The notes under the pieces were generated by a model. The model was not told the origin of the DNA. It worked only from the letters and a program-made list of their open reading frames with translations, and made no database searches. The position numbers were made by a program, and so were the translations under genes. A stretch of 64,000 nucleotides of DNA from Alligator mississippiensis (Eukaryota; Chordata; Crocodylia; Alligatoridae): assembly GCF_030867095.1 (NCBI RefSeq), contig NC_081830.1:36129832-36193831 (forward strand). The letters are read 5' to 3'. This document shows, one piece after another, positions 22,616 to 34,129 of the stretch (the stretch's first letter is position 1; every line of letters begins with the position of its first letter).

Positions 22616-23559
22616 GGTGGAAGCCTTGGCAGTGTCTGATCCTACCTAGACAGACACCTCACAGTTATAAGCACAGGAAGAGCTGGAAGAGGAAGTGGCT
22701 CTGGGATTGCGATGTCCTCCAGCTGTCTTCCTGGGTATTATAATCTGCTGCCTCTCCTGCCTCTCTATCCAAGCAAAACTTCCCTAGCAAACTCCTCTGT
22801 AGTTTGCTCGCCTGTTTGCTGTTCCTTGATCCTGAAGGTTTCCCTATTCCCTGAAAACCTCTTTCCTTTCAGCAAGCTTATAGTGAAGAAATGTGTCAGA
22901 GAGTTTCCAAGCAAACTCCCTAGAAAACTGTCCCTTGCTCTGGACTCTAGTTAAACAAGGGGCTTAATTATTGATCTAGCTGCTGAGTTTTAGCTGCTTA
23001 AAATAAAACTATGTAGCCTAGTCAGTCTTAGTTACATATAAAAAAAGGAACAGAAAAATAAAAATATGCTGATTTACATCAGCTGGGGGGCTGGTCTCAC
23101 AGGTTTTCCCTATTTGGGCTAATTTTTCTTTTCTTTTTCTCTTTATAATATTTTAGGAGAACTTGACACTCATAATAGCACTAGCAGAGCCAGCTCTGAG
23201 CATTCAGCCTAATGCTTTGGATACTGCTGCAGTTAGTCTTCTTTAGTATCACTTTAATGAGTTAAAACACTATAAGTATCTCTGTCCGAATGACAAGTAT
23301 GCAGGGTTGTGTGAGGTGTGTGCCATTGTTTTCATGTCTCTGTTCAGTTGTGTCTCTGATGGCCTGAAACTGTGAACAGAGAGACCACCCAGGACCAAGG
23401 ATCTAATTCATTGTGACCTAGACCAAAATGTCAAACATGTGGTCTGTGGGGTTCCTAGAGGGGTTGGAAATTCTGGAGTGGGACCAGTCACTGAATTCTC
23501 GCCTATGAGACCTCAATGGGGAGACATGCTGGGGGTTGTGGGGGGGAAGGGGAGAGTAA
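22616..23559. other. No feature recognised
   Basis: Mixed-composition sequence to the right of LTR-C. No continuation of the CR1 ORF1 from the left side could be recognised. Confidence 0.45.
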
Positions 23560-25660
23560 TAGTTGTGTTAACCCCCATGGCTAGGGACAGAAGTTACACA
23601 TAAACCAATTTAAGTGATCAGAAATTTGTTTAATCCTGTAACAGAATATAAATTCAGTGCATACAAACCATTTTCAAAATGACTGAATCCAGTTTGAGAT
23701 AAACCTGGCTGAATGTAGTAACAGACTTAACTGACTGAGCTCAAAATGGTTTTTGCAACTTCTGTCCTGGGCCCCTTCCTGGTTTAAGTTAAACCAGAGT
23801 CCCCCAACATCCAGGCATGCTCTGCAGCCCTGAGTAGGGCCGTACGCTCTGCTCCATCTGAGCAGGGCAGGCCCCGCCTTTCCGCTCCCCAGTCAGAGCA
23901 CAGGCAGGCAGGGGCAGGGGGCGTGACCAGATGCTGGCCCCAGAAGGGAGCAGGGAAGAGATTTATTTCCTCCCTCCCCATGTCCCACCAGCATGGACCT
24001 GCATTTCTCTGCTGGCTGCTGGGGAGGGAGGCAGACCCATCAGTAGTCAAGAGTAAACTAAGCAGGGTGGGGGGTTAATACTCCCCTCCCTGTCCTACCA
24101 GCATGGACCCAAGCTGAGGTCTGCCTGGCACTCCACCCTTGCTGCTGCAGTGGCAGGTGCAGGGGCAGGGGGAGGGGCATGGCCAGAAGCCAGCTGGCAT
24201 GGGATCCTGAGGCAGAGCGGGCAGAGATGGAGGTTATTCCCTCCTCCACCCCTTCTGCCCCTGAGGGAACACAGCAGGGTCTGCCAGCCCTGACTGCTGC
24301 TGCCACCACTTGCTTCCTGCACAGGGCAAGTGGCAGGATAATAGCCCCCTCTTGCCCCCTCTGCCAGATGCCAGAGGGAGGGGATGCAGCTGGCCTCTGG
24401 TGGCACCTCTGCCCCTGCCACTGGACCAGTGAGGGGGAGGGCCCTTGATGGGGCAGCAGCCCTTGTCATGGTGTCTGGGGAGCATGAGCCTATTCCCAGC
24501 GGGGGGGGGGGGGGGTTGTGAGGAGGGCATCAGAGCTGCCACAGACCACACGAAGTGAGCGGTAGTACCGGGGCTTGAAGCGGTGTCCGTAGCCCCCCAG
24601 CCACACCCCCAACACTGCCCCACCACTTGCCCTGCACAGTCTGTGGCAGCTCTGACTGCCCTGCAGCATTCCTCCCCTCCCTCCCTGTCCCCAGCTGGGA
24701 AGAGGCTCATGCTCCAGGACACCATGACAGGGGCTGTAACCCCTGTCATGGTTGCTCCCCCTTCATTGTTCCAGCAGCAGGGGTGGGGATGGGGGGATGG
24801 CCAGAGGCAAGCCAGCATGGCCCCTTAGGTCAGGACCAGGGAAGGGGGTTATTCCCTCCTCTGCCCCCAGGAGATGGCAGCTGGGGTCTGCCCACCCTGA
24901 CTGCCACAGTCGCTCACTCCCTGTGTGAGGTGAGCAGCAGGATAAGCCTTCTCCACCAGACACTGGAGAAGAGGGCCATGCCAGCCAGCCTCTAGCCACA
25001 CCCCTGTCCCTGCCACCAGAGCAGTGAGGGTGGAATGACCCTGATGGGGGCAGGAGACCCTGTCATGGTGTCCCAGAGCACCAGCTTCTTCCCAGCAGGG
25101 GGCCATGCTGTGGGGAGGGCTGGGGTGGGGAAACCTGCCACAGACTGCACAGGATTAGTGGCGGTGGTGCTAGGCGGGTTTGAGGGGCTATGCCACCCCT
25201 CTGAGCCCTGGTGCCACCCCGCACAGTCTGTGGCAGCTTTCCCCACCCCACAGCCTGGTCCCCACCTGCAGTATGGATACCCCACTGGGAAGAGGCTCAT
25301 GCTTCAGGACACCATGACATGGGCTGCAGCCCCCACCACGGGCCCTGCCCCCTTGCCACTCCAGTGGCAGGGGTGGGGGCATGGCCAGAGGCTGGCCAGC
25401 AGGGCCCCTTAGGCGAGGGGGCAGGGAGGAGGGCTATTCCACCCCTCCCTCTGGCATCTGGTGGAGGGAACAGGGAGGGGGCTTATACCACTGGTCTTCC
25501 CATTCAGTGAACGACCAGTGGCAATGGCGGCCGGGGTGGGCAGACCCCGCTGCAGTCCCCAGGAAAGAGTGGGAAGAAGGGGGAATAAATCCCTTCCCTG
25601 CCCCCTCTGCCTCAGGGGGCCATGCTAGCTGGCCTCTGGCCATGCCCCCACCCTCATGAA
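23560..25660 (+). repeat. GC-rich array of ~600-bp units with internal inverted repeats
   Basis: The phrase 'atggccagaggc' and the text after it recurs at 24178, 24797 and 25380, with a partial copy near 23920, giving spacings of 619 and 583 bases. Each unit also folds back. 'catggtgtctggggagcatgag' (24467) is complementary to 'ctcatgctccaggacaccatg' (24705), and likewise 25065 to 25290. 'gctgccacagac' (24535) pairs with 'gtctgtggcagc' (24641), and likewise 25135 to 25222. Long open frames inside are by-products of GC content. An AT-rich unit end (23590-23780) recurs inverted near 60540-60680, so this is an interspersed foldback repeat with internal amplification. Confidence 0.7.
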
Positions 25661-25919
25661 AAGTTAAAGGTAAGTGCAGTTATGAAGCCTAAGATGCAGA
25701 AAACTCAAAATGGACAGTTTAATGTACTAGAGTAAGAGGTGACTCCTTGGAAACTGGCAAATCTCCAAATTAAACTGGCAGGCTAAGCAAAGGATGAAAA
25801 AGAAAGGCCCTTCCTGGGCCATGTGGGCTAATGGAGTAGTGGCCCAGGAAGTAGATAAGTTTTTCACCCCCCAAGAGACAATGGCAGTAATGACAAAAAA
25901 TTTTACAGGAAAATGGCAT

Positions 25920-26400
25920 GAGTCAGCGCAACCTCCCAGCAGATAAATCCAAGAATGTCAGGGTATTATGCCTACCAGTTAATAAAATTTGCGTTGGGAA
26001 CCTTGGACACATGAGAGTTAACAAAAATCGACACGATAAAGGACCAAAATGGGTAAATTGGCCGGGGGCGGTACGACAACTAAGCGGAAATGCGTTTGTG
26101 AGGCAACTTTGAAGGGGAAATTGACCATGGACCCCCTGAGGGTTGTAGTCACTGGGACTGCATGGAAAAGCACCCTTTGCAAAGGGTCAGGCCCCTTGCA
26201 GGATCTTTTGCTGCAACGATATAATGTCTGGACAAACTGTCCCCTAAAGAAAATGATAAAAGGGTTGCAGACTTTAATTAATTTAACAAGGGAACACCCA
26301 AAATTAAAACAGGTGGCAGTAGTAAAGAGAGTGCCGGCGAATGCAAAAAAAATTCCCCGCCGACAGCTCTAGATAGAGCTGAAGAAGAAAAAAATCCCCC
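25920..26400 (+). pseudogene. ERV-B 5' coding-like segment, unassigned (possibly gag)
   Basis: An open frame at 26049-26372 contains basic, Lys-rich text (MIKGLQTLINLTREHPKLKQ) in a retroviral context. It lies directly upstream of the protease-like segment that resumes after ERV-A, so gag is the positional expectation. There is no capsid or zinc-knuckle motif to prove it, and capsid and nucleocapsid appear to be missing. GG and GA dinucleotides are normal here. Confidence 0.35.
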
Positions 26401-26607
26401 TAGAGCAAATTAATAGGAAGCCTACAAGTAAGTTGTACAAAATCTAAAAGGAAAATAATCTAAAAAAAAAGAATAAAGATTGCCGTGCTGTAGCGGTTGT
26501 TCCCTCAGCACCTCCCCTGGGCCAGGAGCCTGAGACCCCAGTAGGGCTCCACCCTGACTTAAAGAATTTGCACCTAAATTAGGGGGGCCCCGGAGAGGGG
26601 ATGCAAG

Positions 26608-27272
26608 TGTGGTGGGAGAAAACTCCCTGGAGTTTGTTGTCTAGCTGCATAGGAATCAGGAAACACGGGTAAAAGCTTTTACTGCTGTTTATTTGCTCGA
26701 GCAATGACCATTAAGCCAGCAAAGAGGCAAAATGGCCCCCCCTAAAGGGTGGGGCGTTGTTTTATACTTTTTACAATAAGGCAAGACTACAGGGTTAACA
26801 AAAGCAATACTTGGGTGGTGCTTTACAAATCTTCATAACAGCATATTTCTGTTAAGCTGAACTAGCACTTTTAAAAAGCCGAAGTTAAGTAACAGTAACA
26901 TTATGATACGTTAGTAAAAACTTGCACAGTGGTACATACTTCTTAAGGACACGATCACTGTACTTAGAACAATGGCTTCTTTGTCTTATCTTGTTCCTTG
27001 CTGTATCTGGTTTACAGCACACAGACACAGATTCACTTGCTACATTTTACTCAGAAAAAGGTTAACACAGTTAAAATGATTACTTAACATAAATAAATGG
27101 CTGGCTTAGCTATTATTCTGCCTTGTGGTCAGCAGTATTGCTAAGCCACAGGTCATGCCTTGTATTCAGTTGCAAAGCTAATACTTCTTAATAATCTAAA
27201 TTATTGTTAACCTAACAGTATGCTATCAGAAAACTATTTTATTTCAGGGTAATAACAAACATGCCCACCACA
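26608..27272 (-). repeat. ERV-A 3' LTR
   Basis: A 665-bp LTR. Minus-strand signals include a TATA-like GTATAAAAC (complement of about 26761-26770) and an AATAAA polyadenylation signal (complement of 26688-26693), in correct U3-R order. Confidence 0.92.
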
Positions 27273-27290
27273 GTCCCCACTTTGTTCCAA
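27273..27290 (-). promoter_or_regulatory. ERV-A polypurine tract
   Basis: The minus strand reads GGAACAAAGTGGGGGAC directly before the 3' LTR, the position of the plus-strand primer. A single T interrupts the purines. Confidence 0.65.
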
Positions 27291-27323
27291 ATTTCCAGAG
27301 GAAGCTTTGGAACACACTTTTAA

Positions 27324-29085
27324 CTATTTAACCTCTAGTGGAGTTAGGTCTTGATAATTGTTGCTGGATATTTGTACAAACTGACCATACATTTTTACTT
27401 GCCTTTGCATAAACTGTTGTCCTAGAGAGCATAAACACTGAAAACAACATAACAGGCAGACTATAGTTATAACTATTTCAATTATACTTAGCATAAAAGG
27501 TCTAAGCTATCCCGTAAGGGAAGGGAACCAACCAGTAAGCCAGATAAGGGGTGTATCTTTGGGGATTTTAGCTACATCTTCGGCTTTTTGGATATGGACA
27601 GCTGCATCTTTGAGGTGGGTTTGAACTTTAGTAAAAGAACTGTTAACCCATACACAACATTCTGGTCTGATAACCATGCAAGCTCCCCCTTGAGCAGCGA
27701 GGAGAAAATCAAGGACTATACGGTTTTGAATTACCATTTGTCGGAGTTCTTCTTGGGTGTCAGCCAAGGCAGCAACAGCCTTTGAGAGGTCTTTGTGACC
27801 TTCACTGAATTCGTGAGCCATGATTTCTATCACAGCTTGGAGGCGTAATGTAAATCTTCTAAGGCACACAGTGCCTATTCCCGGGAGCATACTTGCAAGG
27901 GAACACCCAAGTCTACTATATCACGGCTTTCTTGCAAATCCCTCTTGTTTCGCCACCTGCCCCGTGGAAGGTATGTGGCGAAGGACGTAGAGGGTTTTAG
28001 CATTGCCGGATAGCAGATACCTTTTCCTTTGGCAGGGATTTTATGGTAGGTGTGGGAGTCACAGACCCAGTATTGTCCTTTTAAAGCAGTGAGGTTTGAA
28101 TACTTAGGAGGTATTCGGCCACCGTTTCCTAGTTCTAGCACTCCACGCTCACCCTTTGATTTAAAGGAAGGATTTGCAGTTTCATTGAAGAAGCATTGTC
28201 CCCGGGAGGTATTAGTGTACAAACAATACCACAAGGTATTATTATTACACCAGTCTCCTCCAATTGAACTAGTAAAATAGTGGTGACATATGCTGGTGCC
28301 TAAATTGATGCAGTTTGATACTGAGCAGTTTACATAAAAACACCGATCTCCAACAACAGGCTTTACTAAAAGGTACTTCTGCTGACTTTGGTCCCCAGCT
28401 TGGTTATTAGAGGAATTTAAAAGTGACTCGATGGAGCCCAAGGGGATGGCAGTCATGGGAATTCCTCCTTGGGTGTGGAGAGGAAAATAACTGCACACTT
28501 AACAGTTATTTTGGTTTTCTGCTTTAGCAGCTCTCTCAACATATTGGAGGTACATACTGTTATCAGAGATATGGGCAACAGTAGGTTTAAGAGTAGCCTT
28601 AGCCTGAGGAGACTCTGTAAATTGTTTGAAAACTGGGTGGCTAGGCTTTACACAATATTCTGCTTTATAAGTAAATACTCGGACTTCTGCTGAACTACAG
28701 CAATGTGAGGGAGGATACCAGCAGGCAATGTTGACTTTTCTGTCTATTTCAGAGAGTTTGCTTGAATTGCTTATCTAGCCAGGAAAACTGCAGGTGCCAG
28801 GATTAGCACATCTGCAGCAACTGGTGGCTATAGCTGACCCCTGTGAAAGACTTATTTCTCCAGCAAAGAGAAAGATTAGAAATAACATAGTTATAAAAGC
28901 CATATTATAACAAAAATCAGCACAAACAGTATGAACAACCCTGCAACTCTAATAACTGTTCTTCTGGGGCATGTTACAGTCTCAAAGTGCTCAGTTTTGG
29001 CTGATCCAAAAGTGTCTAAAGGCTGCAGTACTTGGAGTTCAGTGTTCTCTGCGCTGGGGAGGACCCCAAAAGGGTGACAGTTCAC
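27324..29085 (-). pseudogene. ERV-A env, frameshifted
   Basis: Starting at 29085, an N-terminal segment carries a hydrophobic leader-like run (AGLFILFVLIFVIIWLL). The surface-subunit C-terminal part is open from 28498 to 27875. It contains a basic RNKR site, the expected furin-type boundary between surface and transmembrane subunits. The transmembrane subunit (27890-27507) has a heptad region and a C-x6-CC motif (CMVIRPECC), as in gammaretroviral Env. It is followed by a membrane anchor and a short tail with stop at 27324-27326. A frameshift near 27880 and breaks around 28500-28890 disrupt it. Confidence 0.8.
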
Positions 29086-29099
29086 TAGTGGACTTCGGT

Positions 29100-31375
29100 T
29101 AGTTTGAGTTTTATATTATCTAATGGGCTGCAGGTCCAGGAGGTGTTTGTTTTTATTTTTTTCATCTGTTTCTGGCTCACCCTTGTCGCGGTCAGGTGGG
29201 CGTGCGGTGCTCCCGCGAAGTCCGCAGTCATCTTCTTCTGGTTTCCCCTTTTCCAGGTCAGGGAAGCTTGCGTTGGAGCCAATCCTGAGCTCTGGTGAAA
29301 CTTCTGTCTTCTTCGTACGAGTATAATGAATCCAGTTTTCCTTTTCTGCTACTTTTACGGCGGTGTGGGAGGTGAGGAGGACTTGATACGGTCCTTGCCA
29401 CTTAGGTTCAAGGGGAGACCATTTCCAAGTTTTCACATACACCCAGTCTCCAGGCTAGATGCGATGTGCTGGGACATCAGCAGGTAAAGGTTGGCTTAAA
29501 GCAGCATACCTATGGAGAGATGTTAACTGAGACTGTAGAGATAAAATTTAAGAGGTGAGTCCTTCATCGCCTAAAAGAGAAGAAGTGTGAGCCGGTAGTA
29601 AGGGGGAATGTTGGGGAACAGGGTGTCCAAACAACAGCTCGTAAGGGCTGAGCTTTAGTTTTCTCCTGGGGGTGGATCTGATGGACATAAGGGCCAGTGG
29701 GAGAGTCTAAGTCCATTTTAACCCGCTCTCAGCACATAGCTTTCCAGTTTTTTGTTTCAGGGTCTGATTCATTCTCTCTACTTGTCCTGAGCTTTCTGGG
29801 TGACAAGGGGCATGGAATTTCCATTCTATTCCTAGGCAGCTGGTCAGTGTTTTATTTATGTCAGCAGTAAAGTGTGATCCTTGATTGCTTTCAATGATAC
29901 ATGGTGGACCAAACCTGGGTATAATTTCATTAAGGAGTATTTTTACTACTTGTTGTGCTGTAGCTCTTCTGGTGGGGAAGGCTTCTATCCACCCCATGAG
30001 TTGGTCCACAATTACTAGGAGGTTTTTGTACCCATTGTCGTTAGGCATATCAGCAAAATCTATTTGTAGTCTTTCAAAGGGAGTATAAGCCCAGGGGCGG
30101 TCTCCTGGGGGTCCTGATTTTTCTCCTTTGATATTAAACTTTTGCATATACTGCAGTGTTCTAAAAGTCTTTTTGCTTCCTGGTAGACTCCAGGTGCATA
30201 GAACAGTCTATTAGTGATAGCAGCAAGTTTTTTGCAACTTAAATGCTTGCTTTGGTGAAGTTGTTGTAGATAAGGTTTAAGGGCTGCTTTAGGTAGCACT
30301 ATCCTTCCGTCCAGCAATCGCCATATTCTATCCTTTTTAACTACTTTACTTCACAAAAGATCAGGTACAGAAAGTAAAAAAAAAAAACCCATCAATCTCA
30401 CTAAAGAAAAACCATTACAGGACATTCAGAACTTCACACCGTGACAAACACTTTCGCAGTAATACACATCATGTCTAACATTCCATATAGCTCTCGAGAA
30501 ATGAACAGTTCTACTCTTCCCTGTCTCATAGTACACGTGCAAAAACTTTCAGCATTTCACTCCGAGAAAAAACAAAAGCAGCCTGGTGAGGGACCAGGGC
30601 ACAGCACAAGCTGGAAGCCACAATCCGCTGCCATGCCCAACTGCTCAGGCAGTGGTTCAGCTTCAAGCACTTCAAATGGAGTTACTACTGCATAACCCGT
30701 TTTTCTAACTCCGTTGACTATTTTTGAAGAGCTATTTACATAAAAAATTAAGTCAGGGTTGTCTAAGGGTAAGTCACTAAGATCTGCCCTGGGTCTGTCT
30801 GAAAATGCTGCAACTTGAAGGCAATCATGGGAGTCTGGTTCCCTGTCGCTGGTTAGAGGTAATAGAGTAGCCGGATTCAGGGTATTGCATCTCTCTGCGA
30901 CCAGGTTTGTGGCCATTAAAACTGTGGTTTCATACTTGTTCATTCTCTGATGAGAAAAATGTTGAGTATTTTTCTGGAGGAGGAGGAGGGCTACTGTGTG
31001 TGGAGCCTTTAGGATAAGGGGGTATCCGAGGACTAATTCCTGGGCTTTCTCAACTATTGTTGCAGCTTCTGCCACTGCGCGAAGGCAGCCTACTCCCCCC
31101 TTTGCCACTGGATCTAATTGTGCAGAGAAGTAAGCTACCGGGACTTGGGTAGTGCCTAAGGGTTGAGTAAGTACCCCAGAGGCTACTCCTAGTCGCTCAT
31201 GGACAAAGAGCATGAAAGGTTTTCGATAATCTGGTAGCCCTAGAGCAGGGGCAGAAGTTAAAGCAGAGTTTATATTACTGAAGCTGCGGGTGGCTTCATG
31301 ATCCCAAAAGACTGATTCTTCTGCATCTTTTGTGGTAAGCTGTACAAGTGGTTTGGTTAACTTCTTCTTAAGCAT
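29100..31375 (-). pseudogene. ERV-A pol remnant: RT connection, RNase H, integrase
   Basis: Open from 31375 to 30557: RT thumb/connection (SVFWDHEATRSFSNI; YRKPFMLFVHE) and the start of RNase H (DLIFYVNSSS, with Asn where the first catalytic Asp is expected). After a degenerate gap, the integrase zinc domain follows at 30317-30060, with a His pair and HCSIC. The catalytic core is at 30147-29707: Asp in QIDFADM, then ESNQGSHF with Asn in place of the second Asp, and Glu retained in PESSGQVER. The C-terminal GPY-type domain is at 29442-29116 (PKWQGPYQVLL). Protease and the N-terminal half of RT are absent. Confidence 0.85.
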
Positions 31376-31439
31376 TTAACAGTGGATTTACAAAACTAAA
31401 GCTTGCTTGGTGACACCTTGTGGCCTTTGGCAGCTAGTG

Positions 31440-32924
31440 CAGTGCTTAACGTACACTCTCTTTTCCAGTGTCCTTCCTGTTTACAATAATGGCCTATATG
31501 GTTGGTGGGTACGGTCCGGTGGCCTAGGGACAAAGGGCCTCAGGCCACGGGGCAGATTAGTTCTATAGGGATTTGACGGCTGAATTACCGCTGCCAACAT
31601 GCGAATGTTGGACTGGTCTTTCTTTTGTTTTGCTTTTTTCCTTTTTTTTTTTCTTTCTATTAAAAGTTTTAGTAGCAATGGCTAAGATTTCTGCCATGGA
31701 TTTACTCTCAACACTCTCAGTGTTATTTTGGAGCTTTTTTCTAATATCTTCTCTAGCCTGACTTATGAATACAAGTCTTAACACAGGCAAAGTGGCAGGT
31801 GTCTCGGGGTCCATGTTTCCATACTGGCGTATAGCTTTACAGAGTCTTTCAAAGTAGTCTGAAGGGTGTTCTTCTGGACCCTGAACAGTAGCTGTCACTT
31901 TGGACCAGTTTGTAGTTTTATCTCCTGCTTTTTTTAGTCCTTCTAAGATGCTGTCTTTTAGCATTCATATTGAATTCTGCCCCCCTTCCTTGTTATAATT
32001 CCAATTTGGATTTTGCCTAGGTATGCCATTAGGCATGGAGTGGTTTTGATGCTGCTGATCGGCTAGAAATTGGTCAGCGTGGCATAGTACTTGGGTCTTC
32101 TCGTCTGAGGTTAAGAAGCTTTTGAGAAGCTGCATGACATCTGACCAGGATGGGTTATGAGTCATGAAAATGGTTTTGAAGCACCTTAGAACTACTTCAG
32201 GATCATCTCTGAGCCTGGGGGTGTTCTCTTGCCAGTTTAAGAGGTCGGTGGTGGAGAATGGAGCGTGTTTCCAGTGACTGATAAGTTCTCCACCCTTGCC
32301 AGGCACAGGGTATTCTCTTAGGGGAGCCAGAAGGCTAGGGGCAGGTACACGTTGTCAGGTACGATTAGCTGTGGGAGTCGGACCAGTGTTCAGGGAAGTT
32401 GAGTCTGGAGAGGGATGCCTTGATCCATCTACAGGCTCAGGACTTGGGTGGTCGCCGGGAGGCAGTCGGGGTGATGCCTCCCCATGATTTCCCGAGTCCC
32501 CTGCCAGAACGGGAATGAATGGATCAGGTGGGATAGGGGGTCTGGGCATGGGTTTATAATCATCATCTGAATATGAAGGTGGTGCAGAAGGTTTTGGACA
32601 TTGAAGGGGAGCTAACAAATTCGGGAAAGGTACAGGGGTCGGGGTGATTAAAGGCTTATTAGCAACATTGTCTCATAAATACCAATAATTCATTAGGTCG
32701 AGGCAGAGGTCCTCCAAGATCTTTCGTAAGGCAGCCAGGCGATTTGGGTCAAATGATCCATTTTCTGGCCATTGTCTTCCCAAATCTAACTGAGACGTAT
32801 AAGACGTCTAATTAATTAAACAGAGTTCTGCCATACGAGACTTGGACAGTTCTGCCTGTCCCTCCAAATGTTTCCAATTCCTGATCATATAATCAAGGGG
32901 TGAATATCCTAGGCCAGAACCCAT
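31440..32924 (-). pseudogene. ERV-A gag, nearly in frame with several stops
   Basis: The ATG at 32924 is followed by Gly (MGSGLG), fitting N-myristoylation of matrix. Downstream, PSAPPSY (about 32585) combines two classic late-budding motifs. Capsid runs through HAPFSTTDLLNWQ and SWSDVMQLLKSFLT. The major-homology-like segment TATVQGPEEHPSDYFERL (about 31885-31830) follows, then a Lys-rich tail. A zinc-knuckle-like GHYCKQEGHWKREC occurs near 31490-31450, where the first Cys appears to be Gly. At least four in-frame stops (near 32810, 32672, 32355 and 31965, several TGA where CGA is likely ancestral) break the frame. The structure is gammaretroviral. Confidence 0.85.
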
Positions 32925-33405
32925 GATTATATCCAAGTATAAGCAGTCTTATTTCCCTAAGTTCTACCTGCCTAGAAGCTGTTTTGTCCACATACAACAA
33001 CTGGTGTTCTCGGATCCCACTGGCTTTCTCCGTGAGGAGGGGCGTCTTGAGTCCGAGACCCTAGTCGTTGGCCGTTATAACAGTATTTCTACCTTATATC
33101 CGTGTCTTTCGCCTTACAGCCAGGCTGCCGTTCTAACAGCTTTTAAAGTGACAGACGGATACCCTCAAAGACTGCTTCCAGAGACCTCTAGAGGTTAAAC
33201 CAGAAAACCAGAAACCAGATAGAAACCAAAAACATACCTGACCTGAGGTACTCGCCGGTACCGTTCCTTTACCCTATTTGAGGATCCCGCCTTATTGGTC
33301 CTGGGGGGATCATCCACCTCCCGAGACTAACCCAATAGGTGAACTCACCTGGTGCACGCTGGGGTGTCAGGGGATGGAGGTCTCCAAAGGCACCAAGCTA
33401 GATGG

Positions 33406-33423
33406 GTCCCATCTGGGGTGCCA
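33406..33423 (-). promoter_or_regulatory. ERV-A primer binding site, tRNA-Arg-like
   Basis: The minus strand reads TGGCACCCCAGATGGGAC three bases after the 5' LTR. As I recall the vertebrate tRNA-Arg(CCU) 3' end, this matches its complement at 16 of 18 positions. A tRNA database comparison would settle it. Confidence 0.6.
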
Positions 33424-33426
33424 AAT

Positions 33427-34091
33427 TGTGGTGGGAGAAAACTCCCTGGAGTTCGTTGTCTAGCTGCATAGGAATCAGGAAACACGGGTAAAAGCTTTTA
33501 CTGCTGTTTATTTGCTCGAGCAATGACCATTAAGCCAGCAAAGAGGCAAAATGGCCCCCCCTAAAGGGTGGGGCGTTGTTTTATACTTTTTACAATAAGG
33601 CAAGACTACAGGGTTAACAAAAGCAATACTTGGGTGGTGCTTTACAAATCTTCATAACAACATATTTCTGTTAAGCTGAACTAGCATTTTTAAAAAGCCG
33701 AAGTTAAGTAACAGTAACATTATGATACGTTAGTAAAAACTTGCACAGTGGTACATACTTCTTAAGGACACGATCACTGTACTTAGAACAATGGCTTCTT
33801 TGTCTTATCTTGTTCCTTGCTGTATCTGGTTTACAGCGCACAGACACAGATTCACTTGCTGCATTTTACTCAGAAAAAGGTTAACACAGTTAAAATGATT
33901 ACTTAACATAAATAAATGGCTGGCTTAGCTATTATTCTGCCTTGTGGTCAGCAGTATTGCTAAGCCATAGGTCATGCCTTGTATTCAGCTGCAAAGCTAA
34001 TACTTCTTAATAATCTAAATTTTTGTTAACCTAATAGTATGCTATCAGAAAACTATTTTATTTCAGAGTAATAACAAACATGCCCACCACA
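33427..34091 (-). repeat. ERV-A 5' LTR
   Basis: A 665-bp LTR, same length and near-identical to the 3' copy, carrying the same TATA-like and AATAAA signals. Differences are single bases such as gagttTg/gagttCg at the inner end and caGcata/caAcata. Confidence 0.92.
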
Positions 34092-34129
34092 CAAGGGACA
34101 CCCCCTTCCTCGTTCCTGGTGGAACAAGT

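Larger units (their letters stand above)
26608..34091 (-). mobile_element. ERV-A: gammaretrovirus-like provirus, recent, pol-deleted
   Basis: A 7484-bp provirus with 665-bp LTRs at both ends, inserted in opposite orientation into ERV-B. It is flanked by the 4-bp duplication CAAG (26604-26607 and 34092-34095), the size expected for gammaretroviruses. The LTR ends form a 9-bp perfect inverted repeat (TGTGGTGGG...CCCACCACA). By eye the two LTRs differ at about 10 of 665 positions with no indel, so the insertion is fairly recent. Gene order on the minus strand is leader, gag, truncated pol, env. The protease and the RT fingers and palm are missing between 31375 and 31450. Confidence 0.92.

Noticed and set aside
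24095-24818. Long minus-strand frames (up to 194 codons) in the GC-rich array
   Set aside because: They follow the repeat units and come from low stop density at high GC. Repeat-encoded, with no domain.
23560-25660. CRISPR-like or other short regular repeat array
   Set aside because: Units are long (~600 bp), diverged and contain inverted arms; nothing resembles direct repeats with spacers.
25670-25900. A 5' LTR for ERV-B
   Set aside because: I could not find sequence here repeated near 38500-39268, so no LTR pair is claimed.
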